Shown here piece after piece: positions 53,752 through 63,085 of a DNA stretch of 64,000 nucleotides. The position numbers and the translations under genes are program-made. This DNA is from Salinibius halmophilus (GTDB lineage Bacteria > Pseudomonadota > Gammaproteobacteria > Pseudomonadales > Natronospirillaceae), in assembly GCF_003577475.1 (NCBI RefSeq), contig NZ_QPEP01000002.1, positions 182,516 to 246,515 of the forward strand. The letters run 5' to 3'. Numbering within the stretch: the stretch's first letter is position 1; the number at the start of each line of letters is the position of its first letter. The notes under the pieces are model-generated. The model worked only from the letters and a program-made list of their open reading frames with translations. It was not told the origin of the DNA and did no database searches.

Positions 53752-54591
53752 TTACTGCATGGCGCTCACCATGCCTGCTTTTGTGAACCAAAAGCCATTT
53801 ACTTGGTTTGGCTGCATTTGGCGCTGAAAACTGTCTAACTTTGCAAACTGCTCTGGCTTAGACAGGCTGATTCGAAAACTACCTATATACTCAGGCATTG
53901 AATATTCTAACGCAAGTAGATTGCACTCACCAGAAGACATTATTGTATGTCCGTTGGCAACCAGAAGCGCCTGATCCTCGCGCGTTTTTAGTATTTCGCT
54001 TGGCTTAGTTAAGCATAATTGTTGGCAGTTGGCGCGACTTAGCCCAGCACTGCGTGCATGCATACAGCGGGCAGAAATACCCAACATTTGCTGGCCAAAA
54101 GCAAACAGCTCCACATGGGGTATTCGTGTATTGGCGAGCAACCCTTCTAGCCATGCCTTGCCTAGTTCAACTGGTGGAGACCAGACGGTCATCCCCTGCC
54201 CCATTAGCCAAGATAGCGTAGCAGAGTTATATACTGCCAACTGATTACCGCCGACAAATGGACGACTAGCTGCGCTAGCGGCTGCTACCGCGGTCAAATC
54301 ATTTGCCTCAATTGGTCCAGACCAATGCGTTAACACCTTTTCCACATAGTGCTCATCACTAGCAGAGTTAATTAACCACGGCAGCGAGAATACAACCTCT
54401 TTACCTGCGGCTTGCAACTGCTCTGCAATCGCAAGCCATTGCGTGAATGATAAAATCCCACGCTTACGACACACGACCTCGCCGATATATATACGGGTAA
54501 ACCTTGGATCATGCGCGACCGATTTATACAGCGCCATCAACTCACTTGCCGACCAGGCAAACGCAATCGGCGCTAATGTAAACGGCCTCAT
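53752..54591 (-). CDS. ubiV: UbiV (oxygen-independent ubiquinone hydroxylation, U32 family)
   Basis: A 279-residue U32-like protein that with UbiU forms a [4Fe-4S] complex hydroxylating ubiquinone intermediates without oxygen. Cysteines in the expected order are in GEVVCRKRG, ARCMHARSAGLSRANCQQLC (CxMHARxxGLxxxxCxxxC). FVGGNQLAVYNSATLSWLMGQGM is a typical barrel segment. The start ATG overlaps the ubiU stop (ATGA), so translation is coupled. GTG 54597 is a poorer alternative. High confidence from motifs and from ubiT opposite. Confidence 0.93.
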   Translation of the reverse strand: MRPFTLAPIAFAWSASELMALYKSVAHDPRFTRIYIGEVVCRKRGILSFTQWLAIAEQLQAAGKEVVFSLPWLINSASDEHYVEKVLTHWSGPIEANDLTAVAAASAASRPFVGGNQLAVYNSATLSWLMGQGMTVWSPPVELGKAWLEGLLANTRIPHVELFAFGQQMLGISARCMHARSAGLSRANCQQLCLTKPSEILKTREDQALLVANGHTIMSSGECNLLALEYSMPEYIGSFRISLSKPEQFAKLDSFQRQMQPNQVNGFWFTKAGMVSAMQ

Positions 54592-55556
54592 CGCCACCCC
54601 TCGGTGTAAGCACCCTGAGTCAGCTGGCTGCCTTCGGCAAACTTTTGTAGTTGCTGGTCAACCTGATTAGGCGTGCAACGCCCATCAACAAGGTCGCGCC
54701 AAAATCGCGCCACCTTGCCAGCATAAACGGGTCCACGCTGGCGCCCTTCAATCTTTAATGAGCACACGCCAGCGTCTCGCAACTCATCAATGAGCGTTGC
54801 GGTACTCAAGCTTTCTGGGCTACAAATCGCATGGCCATTTTTATAGTTGGCTTTGCAGAGGGTCGGATAAGGGGCAGGTGTATTGCTATCTAGCTGGTTT
54901 AGCAGCACACCATTGAGCCGCAAGTCAGTCTGCTCTCCATTGCGCTGCCAAGACACATATTTCCCAGGTGAGCAGGCACCATAGCTGTTTGGAGATTTCC
55001 CTGTTGCATAGCCACTTAAATAGCAGCGCCCTTCAACCATTGGGCACAGAGAGCCAAAGCCGAACACTTCAATGCCTAGTGCACTGGGTAAAGCCTTGCG
55101 CATACGTGCGATCTCTTTTACCGATAGCACTCTTGGCAGCACAACCCGCTCAATGGCGAACTGATCATAGAGCATCTTAGCAGCAGCAACCGAGGTAGCC
55201 GATGCCTGAACTGACGCATGCAACACCACGCTATCACTCAAAGTGCGCGCGTAGGCCATTAACCCGAGGTCGGCTAAAATGAGTGCATCAGCATTGAATG
55301 AGATGGCTTGCTCAATCGCTTGATACCACTTTGCTTCCTCGCCCGGCTTGGCAAACGTATTGACTGCCAAATGCACATGTTTGCCCTGTTGATGGGCATA
55401 TTGAATGAGCGCTTCGATATCATGATAGCTAAAGCCTGCGCCAGCAAAGTTGCGAGCATTGGTGGCACCAGAGACACCAACATACACGGCATCGGCGCCA
55501 TTTTCGAAGGCAGCCATTGCCATTGTTGGGGAGCCGGCAGGACATAGTACTTCCAT
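54588..55556 (-). CDS. ubiU: UbiU (oxygen-independent ubiquinone hydroxylation, U32 family)
   Basis: A 322-residue U32 protein, first of the ubiUV pair. Opens MEVLCPAGSPTMAMAAFENGADAVYVG; Fe-S cysteines are in SLCPMVEGRCYLSG, SYGACSPGKYV and TLCKANY. Substrate-barrel motif SLKIEGRQRGP is also family-typical. It is transcribed away from ubiT, with about 175 bp between, a usual arrangement. Anaerobic ubiquinone production fits a facultative lifestyle; a possible FNR-type site lies in the gap. Confidence 0.94.
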   Translation of the reverse strand: MEVLCPAGSPTMAMAAFENGADAVYVGVSGATNARNFAGAGFSYHDIEALIQYAHQQGKHVHLAVNTFAKPGEEAKWYQAIEQAISFNADALILADLGLMAYARTLSDSVVLHASVQASATSVAAAKMLYDQFAIERVVLPRVLSVKEIARMRKALPSALGIEVFGFGSLCPMVEGRCYLSGYATGKSPNSYGACSPGKYVSWQRNGEQTDLRLNGVLLNQLDSNTPAPYPTLCKANYKNGHAICSPESLSTATLIDELRDAGVCSLKIEGRQRGPVYAGKVARFWRDLVDGRCTPNQVDQQLQKFAEGSQLTQGAYTEGWR

Positions 55557-55666
55557 TGCATTACCTCGAACACCAAACTAGCACAAGGCTGCTTATGGCG
55601 TTTTACGTAGTAGAGAACGTTATTCATAGTTCCTACTTATGTTCTAACCTAAGCTCTTATTGCGTG

Positions 55667-55680
55667 TTGATTTAAGGCAA
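55667..55680. promoter_or_regulatory. Possible FNR/Anr site between ubiU and ubiT
   Basis: TTGAT-TTAA-GGCAA compares with TTGAT-N4-ATCAA: the left half is perfect, the right half matches 3 of 5. It lies 51 bp before the ubiT start. Anaerobic control would make sense for ubiTUV, but the right half is weak. Confidence 0.45.
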
Positions 55681-55730
55681 GTGGCACCTCAGATAGTTTT
55701 ATTAAGCTGTGCTTTTAGCAGGAGGCTTAT

Positions 55731-56075
55731 ATGCTGCATAAACGTCTGGCCGTGTTATTGTTCAACCAACTATGTAAACGCAGTGAACCCTACGCCATTC
55801 ATAATCGCTGGATAGCCATAGAGTTCGATTATTTCCCCACGCCTGTTTACCTGTGCCGCACAAGTCAAGGCAACACCATCATGGGTACACCACGCCATAC
55901 TGATGTAACACTAGGTGCGAGCTACCGAGGGGTGTTGAGCATGTTACAGAGCGAATGCGATGCGGATGGTTTATTCTTTCAGCGTCAATTTTATTACCAT
56001 GGTGACACTGAACTTGGCTTGGCCTTGAAAACCTGGCTAAGTGACCTCAGTTATCAGCTATTCGATCGCCATTGA
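55731..56075 (+). CDS. ubiT: UbiT (SCP2-domain lipid-binding accessory for anaerobic ubiquinone)
   Basis: A 114-residue SCP2/sterol-carrier-like protein. The core reads ADGLFFQRQFYYHGDTELGLALKTWLSDL, matching the UbiT signature of FFQR, GDTELGL and a following Lys helix. The N-terminal part is shorter and diverged compared with typical UbiT of about 170 residues. It is thought to present ubiquinone intermediates to UbiU/UbiV. AGGAGG precedes the ATG. The stop is 8 bp before the DUF971 gene, so the two are probably co-transcribed. Confidence 0.85.
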   Translation: MLHKRLAVLLFNQLCKRSEPYAIHNRWIAIEFDYFPTPVYLCRTSQGNTIMGTPRHTDVTLGASYRGVLSMLQSECDADGLFFQRQFYYHGDTELGLALKTWLSDLSYQLFDRH

Positions 56076-56083
56076 GGTTTGTT

Positions 56084-56458
56084 ATGCAAGCACCTACCGA
56101 TATCAAAGTTAAGTCAGCCGACAAACTAATGTGGTTAACCTTTGCTGGTGAAACACATGCCATCAGCTTTGAACTGCTGCGCGTGTACTCGCCATCAGCC
56201 GAAGTAAAAGGTCATGGCGGCGTAGGCGGGGAGCTTCCTGTTGGCAAACGCCACGTAGGTATTAGCAAAATAGAGCCGGTAGGAAATTACGCCATCCGAA
56301 TCTTTTTTGACGATGGCCATAATAGTGGTTTGTATTCTTGGGAGTACCTGTACGATCTTGCTAGCAAGCAACAGGACTATCAAACAGAATACGAAGCGCA
56401 ACTAGCGGCCCAAGGCGCAAGCCGAGAGCCGAAATTTATCAATATTACTAATCTATGA
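56084..56458 (+). CDS. DUF971 domain protein
   Basis: A 124-residue DUF971/gamma-butyrobetaine-hydroxylase N-terminal-like domain: APTDIKVKSADKLMWLTFAGE, ISFELLRVYSPSAEVKGHG, KRHVGISKIEPVGNYAIRIFFDDGHNSGLYSWEYLYDL. This compact beta domain is found alone or fused to Fe-S and Fe-binding proteins; often near ubiquinone genes. It is likely linked with ubiT. ATG 56084 has GAGG upstream. Role unproven. Confidence 0.88.
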   Translation: MQAPTDIKVKSADKLMWLTFAGETHAISFELLRVYSPSAEVKGHGGVGGELPVGKRHVGISKIEPVGNYAIRIFFDDGHNSGLYSWEYLYDLASKQQDYQTEYEAQLAAQGASREPKFINITNL

Positions 56459-56779
56459 GTCGTTGCGCTGATCGCCACGACTGCCATAGATAGCGGTATC
56501 GACCAAGAGCGCAACAACCGGAATGAGACACCAAGCTGTAGCGCCAAATTGATAGCCCCAGCCTAAAAGTATGACCGCTGCCGAGCTTGCAAACACCAAG
56601 GTATTGGCGATCACGAGGATGATCAGGCTGTGTAGCCTGCGGTCTAAATAGATGCCCGTTAATATCGCGGCAACAACGATCGCAGCAAACAGCGCAAGCG
56701 ACGCTAACCACCAATATATAAAGCCACCAAGAAGTATGCCTACAATACTGGCGATTCTGGAATAATGATGTGACGGCAC
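56453..56779 (-). CDS. Small membrane protein, function unknown
   Basis: A 108-residue hydrophobic protein with three to four membrane segments (IASIVGILLGGFIYWWLASL, LFAAIVVAAILTGIYLD, LIILVIANTLVFASSAAVILL, AWCLIPVVALLVDTAIY). A GTG start at 56779 has AGGAG seven bases upstream, which picks this frame over an overlapping one that would start at TTG 56786. It ends 6 bases inside the DUF971 gene. No family recognised. Confidence 0.7.
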   Translation of the reverse strand: MPSHHYSRIASIVGILLGGFIYWWLASLALFAAIVVAAILTGIYLDRRLHSLIILVIANTLVFASSAAVILLGWGYQFGATAWCLIPVVALLVDTAIYGSRGDQRNDS

Positions 56780-56845
56780 AAGCCACTCCTATTAGAAGAA
56801 CCCCTTCAGTATACGAAGTGGCAGGCGCCTATGGCAACTTACGCT

Positions 56846-57124
56846 TTACGCAGGTACAGACTCAGATATCCGGCGTTTCGCACCTGTGCGCCGCTGTCGA
56901 ACGATTTGCTTGTCTAACCAGCCAGAATCAAGCATGACTTCCATTAACTGGGCAGCGAGTTCTGCACGATTAGAGACGCCCATAGACTTATAAATTCTAC
57001 GTGCGTGGTATTTAACGGTACTTTCGGAAATCTCTAGGCACTCGGCGATGTCACGGTATGACTGACCAGACACGAGCTGTCGAAAAACCTTTTCTTGTTG
57101 TGCTGTAAGCTTAATAAGGGACAC
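56846..57124 (-). CDS. Short LuxR-type HTH regulator
   Basis: A 92-residue protein consisting almost only of a GerE/LuxR helix-turn-helix: LTAQQEKVFRQLVSGQSYRDIAECLEISESTVKYHARRIYKSMGVSNRAELAAQLMEV. No receiver or ligand domain. GTG start with AAAGGAG 8 bp upstream. Short stand-alone LuxR HTH proteins can regulate nearby envelope or secondary genes, but the target is unknown. About 240 bp separate it from the next gene, in which nothing but a weak 4-bp hairpin is seen. Confidence 0.83.
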   Translation of the reverse strand: MSLIKLTAQQEKVFRQLVSGQSYRDIAECLEISESTVKYHARRIYKSMGVSNRAELAAQLMEVMLDSGWLDKQIVRQRRTGAKRRISESVPA

Positions 57125-57361
57125 GTCCTGTTCTCCTTTAGTTATTACCCTTAGGGATAATCTTACTTGTCCACTAACCCTTTACCAGATAGCATCATGA
57201 CCGAAATTGAACTAAAAATGGTCACATAACTCTAGTATTCACTATCGCCAACAATAACGACAATTCTGTACGTTTGATTGCCGGATGACGAAAGGCAGTT
57301 TACGGGCGTTTATTTGGGATATAGCGCCTTAAACGGCGATAGGGAATTTACCAGCTATTAA

Positions 57362-58099
57362 CTAGGCAATGGCTTGAAATCGTTCTGAAATATCATCAAT
57401 TTCGTCGCGATATTTCTCTAATGCCAACAGCGTCTCAGTTAGCTGATCAAATCGCTGCTGATACTCGCGACTGGAGTCATCTTTCTGATCTTCTGCAGCT
57501 TCCGCCTGCTCGGTTAGCTCCTCACTAGCCTCTTCGCGAGACGCTTCTTGCTCTAACCTATCCTCTCTTAGCAGCTCTGCGCGAGCAGCCATTTCCATCA
57601 TTACCGCTTGTTGCGCTACCATTCTGTCTTGCGATGACGGTTCGGATGGCGCCATTGCAGCACGCTGAATTTGTTCGGCTTTTTCTATGGTTTCTTCGGC
57701 GGTTGCTTCGCGCGACAGGTCTACTTGCACAGACCCTGCTACCGCATAGCGCTTGCCATCTGGGCCAATGGTGTACTCGAGTTTCATCGAACCACCGTAT
57801 TGACCGGCAGCGGCTTGGTGGGCGAGTTCGTGCTGGCGAACTTCTCGATCGCGCTGAGACAGCTCTTGTACTTGCTGAAGCTCTATCTCAGACAGCGAAT
57901 TCTCTCGCTGCCGAGATTGGCGATTATCGTCCTGCTGTTCTGAGCGTTCTTCTTCGGCACCCTTAGCTTTGGTTGTCGATTCACTCTCTTCGATGGCACG
58001 AGCTGTCTCGGAGCGATCGCCAGAACGCACCGCCTCCACTTGCTGTAGCGCTGTTAGCGGTACAGCCACAACAGGAGATGGACCTGCAATGGCAGCCAT
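57362..58099 (-). CDS. SprA-related putative metalloprotease
   Basis: A 245-residue protein. The core is the SprA-related/catalase-like motif family: ELSQRDREVRQHELAHQAAAGQYGGSMKLEYTIGPDGKRYAVAGSVQVD, with HELAH as a probable zinc site. Flanking regions are highly charged, Glu/Gln/Ser-rich low-complexity arms, and the C-terminal third is a coiled coil. The family is often annotated as putative metalloproteinase with unknown substrate. The gene starts 2 bp after the stop of the small flagellar-like gene, so the two form an operon. Confidence 0.85.
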   Translation of the reverse strand: MAAIAGPSPVVAVPLTALQQVEAVRSGDRSETARAIEESESTTKAKGAEEERSEQQDDNRQSRQRENSLSEIELQQVQELSQRDREVRQHELAHQAAAGQYGGSMKLEYTIGPDGKRYAVAGSVQVDLSREATAEETIEKAEQIQRAAMAPSEPSSQDRMVAQQAVMMEMAARAELLREDRLEQEASREEASEELTEQAEAAEDQKDDSSREYQQRFDQLTETLLALEKYRDEIDDISERFQAIA

Positions 58100-58101
58100 G
58101 A

Positions 58102-58350
58102 TTACACCTTCGCGTCTACCAAGGTGCCGATTGCCTTATCTGCGGTTTCAACAACTTTAGCACCTGCCTGCACTTGATATAGCGCCTGCTGTTGCTCGAC
58201 AGCAGCTGAAGCGACAGTTACAGAAGTATCCTTAGCAGGTTGTGCAGACGTCGCCGCAACCGCTTGATTCAACTTGGTAGCAGATGCATCAAGGTTTTGC
58301 GTGCCAGACTGAACAGCAAATACACCTGTATTCATCACATCATTAATCAT
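58102..58350 (-). CDS. Mini flagellar-axial-like protein
   Basis: An 82-residue protein with two recognisable ends. The N terminus (MINDVMNTGVFAVQSGTQNLDASATKLNQAV) resembles the rod/hook opening in which a hydrophobic helix ends SGxxxLDxxAxxxxN. The C terminus (ALYQVQAGAKVVETADKAIGTLVDAKV) resembles the closing helix of flagellar rod/hook proteins (AxxVxxTADxxLGTLLDxx). The variable middle of such proteins is missing. AGGAGG precedes the ATG. It is directly upstream of the SprA-like gene. The resemblance is by pattern; no search was run. Confidence 0.65.
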   Translation of the reverse strand: MINDVMNTGVFAVQSGTQNLDASATKLNQAVAATSAQPAKDTSVTVASAAVEQQQALYQVQAGAKVVETADKAIGTLVDAKV

Positions 58351-58406
58351 AATGCCTCCTAATATAGGCTTACGACTAAAGTATAGCACATCTGACTAGT
58401 TTTTGA

Positions 58407-59366
58407 TCAACTGGCTGCTTCGTAATAAAGCGACTCAGGCTGTTTAATTTTCATACCAGCCTGTTTGAAAAGCTCCAAGTCTGAAACCGTGTTTGGATTA
58501 GAGGTGGTTAATAACTGGTCGCCGTAAAAGATTGAATTAATGCCCAAACTAAACGCTGTGGCCTGCAATGCAGCCGACATTGTCTCACGCCCAGCAGATA
58601 ACCTGAGATAGGACTTTGGCATTATGATTCGCGCCACCGCAATGGTGCGTAAAAACTCAAGTTCGGTCACGGGTTCGGCATTTTCTAGTGGTGTACCCGG
58701 AATGGGTACTAATTGATTTAGCGGCACACTCTCAGGCTGAGAGGGCAGCGTAGCTAGCGTGTGCAGCATTTCGATACGGTCTTGCCTAGTTTCACCCATG
58801 CCTAAAATAGCACCCGAGCATACCTTTATGCCGGCATCGCGAACCTTATCTAATGTATCTAAGCGATCTTTATAGGTTCGCGTACTAACAATGTTCTTGT
58901 AATGGGATTCCGAAGTATCAACATTATGATTGTAGTAGTCTAGCCCGGCTTCTTTGAGCGCTTCGGTATGCGATTCGTCTAACATACCAAGGGTTACACA
59001 GGTCTCCATGCCGAGTGCTTTGACTTCCTTAATCATTTGCAACACTGCTGGAAAATCACGTTTGACTGGCGCGCGCCAAGCTGCACCCATGCAAAAACGT
59101 GTTGCCCCAGTTTCTTGCGCTCGTTTCGCCTGAGCAACAACCTCGTCAATCGCTGCCAATCGCTGACGCTCTAAGTCCGCATCATGATGCCCCGACTGCG
59201 AACAATAACCACAGTCCTCCGGACACCCACCCGTTTTGATAGACATCAACGTGCTCGTTTGCACTTCCGTTGGATCAAAGTTCTGTCTATGAATAGACAT
59301 AGCTTGATATACCAGCTCTGGAAATGGCAACTCAAATAGCTCGCGAACGTTAGCTTTATTCAACAT
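58407..59366 (-). CDS. bioB: Biotin synthase
   Basis: Radical SAM enzyme that inserts sulfur into dethiobiotin, 319 residues. [13 protein letters not shown] holds the CxxxCxxC [4Fe-4S] motif; [19 protein letters not shown] and RLSAGRE are family motifs with ligands of the second cluster. Ends normally. Divergent from comF across about 60 bp, as in many gammaproteobacteria. Other bio genes lie outside the window. Confidence 0.97.
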   Translation of the reverse strand: MLNKANVRELFELPFPELVYQAMSIHRQNFDPTEVQTSTLMSIKTGGCPEDCGYCSQSGHHDADLERQRLAAIDEVVAQAKRAQETGATRFCMGAAWRAPVKRDFPAVLQMIKEVKALGMETCVTLGMLDESHTEALKEAGLDYYNHNVDTSESHYKNIVSTRTYKDRLDTLDKVRDAGIKVCSGAILGMGETRQDRIEMLHTLATLPSQPESVPLNQLVPIPGTPLENAEPVTELEFLRTIAVARIIMPKSYLRLSAGRETMSAALQATAFSLGINSIFYGDQLLTTSNPNTVSDLELFKQAGMKIKQPESLYYEAAS

Positions 59367-59424
59367 ATCTCACTACCCTGTAAAAAAACCAAACAATATA
59401 CAGAGCTAACTAGCAATCATAGCA

Positions 59425-60078
59425 ATGAACTTTACTTCTGGTTACTTTTTAATCTCTACTTGCCACCTCTGCGGTAATGATTCGCACAACAACACCCCCT
59501 GCCAACAATGCAAAGACTGGCTACTGGCAACGGACACAGCTAGATGTGAGATCTGCGGTTTAGCTTTGGCCACGGAAGGCGCTCAGTGTGAACAAGTTGA
59601 TTACCATGACGCGATAGACAGGACATTAGTAGCGAATGACTATGGTGGCGTTACAGCAAAGCTTATCCGTGACTTCAAATACAATAAAAACCATGCAGCA
59701 CTACCCACTTTACAATGGCTCGCACAAGCCCTTTGCGACCAAATCGATGATGGCCAACATATGATGACAGTCCCCACTCACTGGCGTCGTCGAATGAGAC
59801 GTGGTTTTGACCACACTAAACAAATATTTGATCGTCATGCAGGCGTGCCCTTGATCACACGGGCGCATCGTAAACCCCTAGAGGGACTAACTAAAAAGGA
59901 ACGTCAGCGCGAACTAGCAGGCAGCTTTAAATGGTTAGGTAAACCCGCACCAGACCGTGTAACGATCCTAGATGACGTCACTACAACTGGCACAACGATG
60001 AACGAAATCGCTAAAGTGCTAAAAAGACATGGTGTTAAAACGGTAGACGCGGTAGCGCTATGTAAAACAGGAAGGTAA
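59425..60078 (+). CDS. comF: ComF family protein
   Basis: A 217-residue ComF/GntX-type protein. Zinc-type cysteines CHLCG, CQQC and CEICG open the protein. The phosphoribosyltransferase-like half has the PRPP motif VTILDDVTTTGTTMNE and VPTHWRRRMRRGFDHTKQI. Family members help with DNA uptake and use of DNA as nutrient. Slightly shorter than usual but complete. A bidirectional terminator follows. Confidence 0.92.
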   Translation: MNFTSGYFLISTCHLCGNDSHNNTPCQQCKDWLLATDTARCEICGLALATEGAQCEQVDYHDAIDRTLVANDYGGVTAKLIRDFKYNKNHAALPTLQWLAQALCDQIDDGQHMMTVPTHWRRRMRRGFDHTKQIFDRHAGVPLITRAHRKPLEGLTKKERQRELAGSFKWLGKPAPDRVTILDDVTTTGTTMNEIAKVLKRHGVKTVDAVALCKTGR

Positions 60079-60106
60079 TAAAAAACCCGCCGAAGCGGGC
60101 TTTTTA
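60079..60106. terminator. Bidirectional terminator between comF and rplQ
   Basis: CCCGC / GCGGG stem with CGAA loop, flanked by AAAAA on the left and TTTTT on the right. It can serve comF on the plus strand and the ribosomal operon on the minus strand. Confidence 0.88.
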
Positions 60107-60113
60107 AAGCTTA

Positions 60114-60491
60114 TTATTCGTCGTCAGACTCAACTGGACGATCAACGAACTCGATATAAGCCATTGGTGCATTGTCACCAGCGCGGAAGCCGCATTTTAG
60201 AATGCGAACGTAACCACCTGGACGATCTTGGTAGCGAGGACCTAGATCGGTGAACAATTTACCTACAGCTGCTTTGTCACGTGTTGCGTTGAAAACGTAA
60301 CGACGGTTAGCAACTGAATCTACTTTTGCTTTTGTAACCAAAGGTTCGATCACGCCACGAAGCTCTTTTGCTTTCGGCAGTGTCGTCTTGATTACTTCGT
60401 GCTCAACCAGTGCATTGGCAAGGTTTTTCAACATTGCCTTGCGGTGAGCGCTCGTACGGTTAAAGTGGCGACCACTCTTACGATGACGCAT
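60114..60491 (-). CDS. rplQ: 50S ribosomal protein L17
   Basis: A 125-residue L17 with the family opening [25 protein letters not shown]. Normal length and C terminus. Last gene of the alpha operon, 27 bp after rpoA. Confidence 0.97.
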   Translation of the reverse strand: MRHRKSGRHFNRTSAHRKAMLKNLANALVEHEVIKTTLPKAKELRGVIEPLVTKAKVDSVANRRYVFNATRDKAAVGKLFTDLGPRYQDRPGGYVRILKCGFRAGDNAPMAYIEFVDRPVESDDE

Positions 60492-60518
60492 TGTTCATTC
60501 CTTACCCAGAAAATCAGG

Positions 60519-61520
60519 TTAAGACAGGACCTTATCGTCTTTCTTCAGGCTAGCTGGTGGCCAGTTCTCTAGCACCATGCCCAATGACAGACCTTTAGAC
60601 GCGAGTACATCTTTAATTTCTGTTAGCGACTTCTTACCTAGGTTAGGAGTCTTCAACAGCTCTACTTCGGTGCGCTGAATCAGGTCACCAATGTAGTAAA
60701 TGTTCTCGGCTTTCAAGCAGTTCGCTGAACGAACTGTTAGCTCAAGGTCGTCGACCGGACGAAGTAGAATTGGATCGATTTGATCTTCTTCTTCTTCCTC
60801 TGCAGTTTCCGCTTCACTTTCGAAATCGACGAAAGCTGCTAGCTGTTGCTGCAAAATGGTTGCTGAACGGCGGATAGCCTCTTCAGGATCGATGGTACCG
60901 TTTGTCTCAATGTCGAGAATTAGCTTGTCGAGGTCTGTACGTTGCTCGACACGTGCACTATCAACCACGTACGCTACACGGCGAACAGGGCTGAAAGATG
61001 CATCAAGCTGCAGTTTTCCGATAGCTCGGGTCTCATCTTCACCAACACTGCGGGCTTCTGCAGGAACATAACCACGACCCATTTGGATCTTAATGGTCAT
61101 GTTCAGCTTGCCATTGTCACCCATGTGACAAATAACATGCTCAGGATTTACCACTTCAACACCATGGTCGGTAGTGATGTCACCCGCTGTTACAGCGCCA
61201 GCGCCTTGCTTGCTGAGTGTTAACGTCGCTTCTTCGCGCTCAAAGAGTTTGATCGCAACGCCTTTAAGGTTTAGCAGGATATCTTGTACATCTTCCTGCA
61301 CGCCTTCCAGCGCACTGTACTCGTGTTGAACGCCTTCGATCTCAACTTCAACGATTGCTGCACCCGGCATGGATGACAACAAGATACGACGCAATGCCGC
61401 ACCTAACGTGTGACCGAAGCCACGCTCGAGTGGCTCAAGTGTCACTTTTGCGTGGGTTTTGCTGATTTCCTTCACATCAATGTGTTTAGGACTCAGAAAG
61501 TCATTTGCTGAACGCTGCAT
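60519..61520 (-). CDS. rpoA: RNA polymerase alpha subunit
   Basis: The 333-residue alpha subunit. The N-terminal dimerisation domain has [26 protein letters not shown]; the linker is an acidic EEEEEDQ stretch; the C-terminal domain ([51 protein letters not shown]) contacts UP elements and activators. Complete. Confidence 0.98.
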   Translation of the reverse strand: MQRSANDFLSPKHIDVKEISKTHAKVTLEPLERGFGHTLGAALRRILLSSMPGAAIVEVEIEGVQHEYSALEGVQEDVQDILLNLKGVAIKLFEREEATLTLSKQGAGAVTAGDITTDHGVEVVNPEHVICHMGDNGKLNMTIKIQMGRGYVPAEARSVGEDETRAIGKLQLDASFSPVRRVAYVVDSARVEQRTDLDKLILDIETNGTIDPEEAIRRSATILQQQLAAFVDFESEAETAEEEEEDQIDPILLRPVDDLELTVRSANCLKAENIYYIGDLIQRTEVELLKTPNLGKKSLTEIKDVLASKGLSLGMVLENWPPASLKKDDKVLS

Positions 61521-61546
61521 AGATGCCCCTAAATTAAGCAGTGTTA

Positions 61547-62167
61547 TTACTTGGAGTAGAGTTCCACGATCAGGTTTTCGTTGATATCTGCTGGCAGATC
61601 GATACGTTCAGGCGCAGCCTTGAAAGTACCAGTCTTCTTCTTGCTATCAACTTCTACCCAGTTTACCGGAGCACGGTTAGCAGCCAGCTCAAGCGCGTTG
61701 GCAACACGCAATTGATTCTGGGCCTTTTCACGTACGGAAACGACATCACCCGGCTTAACATTGTAAGATGGTACGTTGACCACATTACCGTTAACCAGAA
61801 TCGCTTTATGGCTTACCAACTGGCGGCATTCTGCGCGAGTTGAGCCAAAACCCATACGGTAAACAACGTTGTCTAAACGTGTTTCCAGCAATTTCAGAAG
61901 GTTCTCACCTGTCGCACCTTTTAGGCGCGCAGCTTCTTTGTAGTAGCTACGGAACTGCTTTTCAAGCACACCGTAAATACGACGAACCTTTTGTTTTTCA
62001 CGTAACTGAAGGCCGTAGTCAGACAAACGACCGCGACGCGCGCCGTGCTGGCCTGGGGCAGCTTCCAGTTTACATTTTGTGTCTAATGCGCGAACACCGC
62101 TCTTCAAGAAAAGATCAGTGCCTTCGCGGCGAGACAATTTACACTTTGGACCAAGGTAACGTGCCAT
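61547..62167 (-). CDS. rpsD: 30S ribosomal protein S4
   Basis: A 206-residue S4: [23 protein letters not shown] start, an S4 RNA-binding domain ([34 protein letters not shown]), and a standard C terminus. S4 autoregulates this operon in related bacteria. Confidence 0.98.
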   Translation of the reverse strand: MARYLGPKCKLSRREGTDLFLKSGVRALDTKCKLEAAPGQHGARRGRLSDYGLQLREKQKVRRIYGVLEKQFRSYYKEAARLKGATGENLLKLLETRLDNVVYRMGFGSTRAECRQLVSHKAILVNGNVVNVPSYNVKPGDVVSVREKAQNQLRVANALELAANRAPVNWVEVDSKKKTGTFKAAPERIDLPADINENLIVELYSK

Positions 62168-62179
62168 GAATCCGACTCC

Positions 62180-62572
62180 TTATACGCGGCGTTTCTTAGG
62201 TGGACGACAGCCGTTGTGTGGAATAGGCGTAACGTCTGAAATGCTTTGGATTTTAAAACCCAAGCCGTTCAGTGCGCGAACCGCCGATTCACGACCTGGT
62301 CCAGGACCTTTTACACGTACGTCAAGATTCTTGACACCGTACTCTTGTGCGGTTTGACCTGCACGCTCGGCAGCAACCTGTGCTGCGAACGGGGTGCTCT
62401 TACGAGAACCACGGAAACCCGAGCCACCAGCTGTTGCCCAACTCAGGGCGTTGCCTTGGCGGTCCGTGATGGTCACGATGGTGTTATTGAAAGAAGCATG
62501 GACGTGTGCAACACCGTCAGCTACCTGCTTTTTCACCTTTTTGCGCGACCGGTTCGTACCTGGCTTTGCCAT
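62180..62572 (-). CDS. rpsK: 30S ribosomal protein S11
   Basis: A 130-residue S11: [41 protein letters not shown], and the end [12 protein letters not shown]. Complete and in its usual place before rpsD. Confidence 0.98.
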   Translation of the reverse strand: MAKPGTNRSRKKVKKQVADGVAHVHASFNNTIVTITDRQGNALSWATAGGSGFRGSRKSTPFAAQVAAERAGQTAQEYGVKNLDVRVKGPGPGRESAVRALNGLGFKIQSISDVTPIPHNGCRPPKKRRV

Positions 62573-62603
62573 CTTCGATTTCCTATAAAGAAATAGTTAA
62601 AAT

Positions 62604-62960
62604 TTAGCGACGAATAGGTTTCACTGGGCCTTTACGAGTACGCGCGTTTGTCTTAGTGCGCTGTCCACGTAATGGTAGACCACGACGGTGACGAATACCG
62701 CGGTAGCAGCCCAGATCCATCAAACGTTTGATGTTCATCTGAACTTCGCGACGTAGGTCACCCTCAACAGTAAACTTGCCAACCTCTGTACGTAATACGT
62801 CCAAAGTGGCTTCATCTAGTTCGCCGATCTTAGTTGTCTCTGCAACACCTGCAGCAGCACAGATCGCTTTCGCACGTGTACGGCCTACACCGAATACGTA
62901 TGTTAGCGAAATTACCGCGTGCTTGTTGTCAGGGATGTTGACACCAGCTATACGGGCCAT
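62604..62960 (-). CDS. rpsM: 30S ribosomal protein S13
   Basis: A 118-residue S13: [30 protein letters not shown] start and [27 protein letters not shown] end. Preceded by about 125 bp with two hairpins after rpmJ. Confidence 0.98.
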   Translation of the reverse strand: MARIAGVNIPDNKHAVISLTYVFGVGRTRAKAICAAAGVAETTKIGELDEATLDVLRTEVGKFTVEGDLRREVQMNIKRLMDLGCYRGIRHRRGLPLRGQRTKTNARTRKGPVKPIRR

Positions 62961-63017
62961 TTATTTACTCCGTTCACTTGGAATATCTTCAGCGAGCCTT
63001 CACGACTCACAAAATAA

Positions 63018-63078
63018 CTTTCGCGTTCATGAAGGGCGCGAAAGAATAAAGGCTACTCGAAAAAAAATCAAGTAGCCT
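63018..63078 (-). promoter_or_regulatory. Two hairpins between rpmJ and rpsM
   Basis: CTTTCGCG (63018-63025) pairs with CGCGAAAG (63037-63044), and AGGCTACT (63050-63057) with AGTAGCCT (63071-63078). Both lie in the untranslated stretch before rpsM. They may form a leader structure, attenuator or S4 repression site for the alpha operon; the second has an A-rich loop that reads as T-rich on the minus strand. Confidence 0.55.
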
Positions 63079-63085
63079 AAGACAA

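Noticed and set aside
59367-59424. BirA operator in the bioB-comF gap
   Set aside because: No convincing TTGTAAACC / GGTTTACAA pair is visible in the 58-bp gap.
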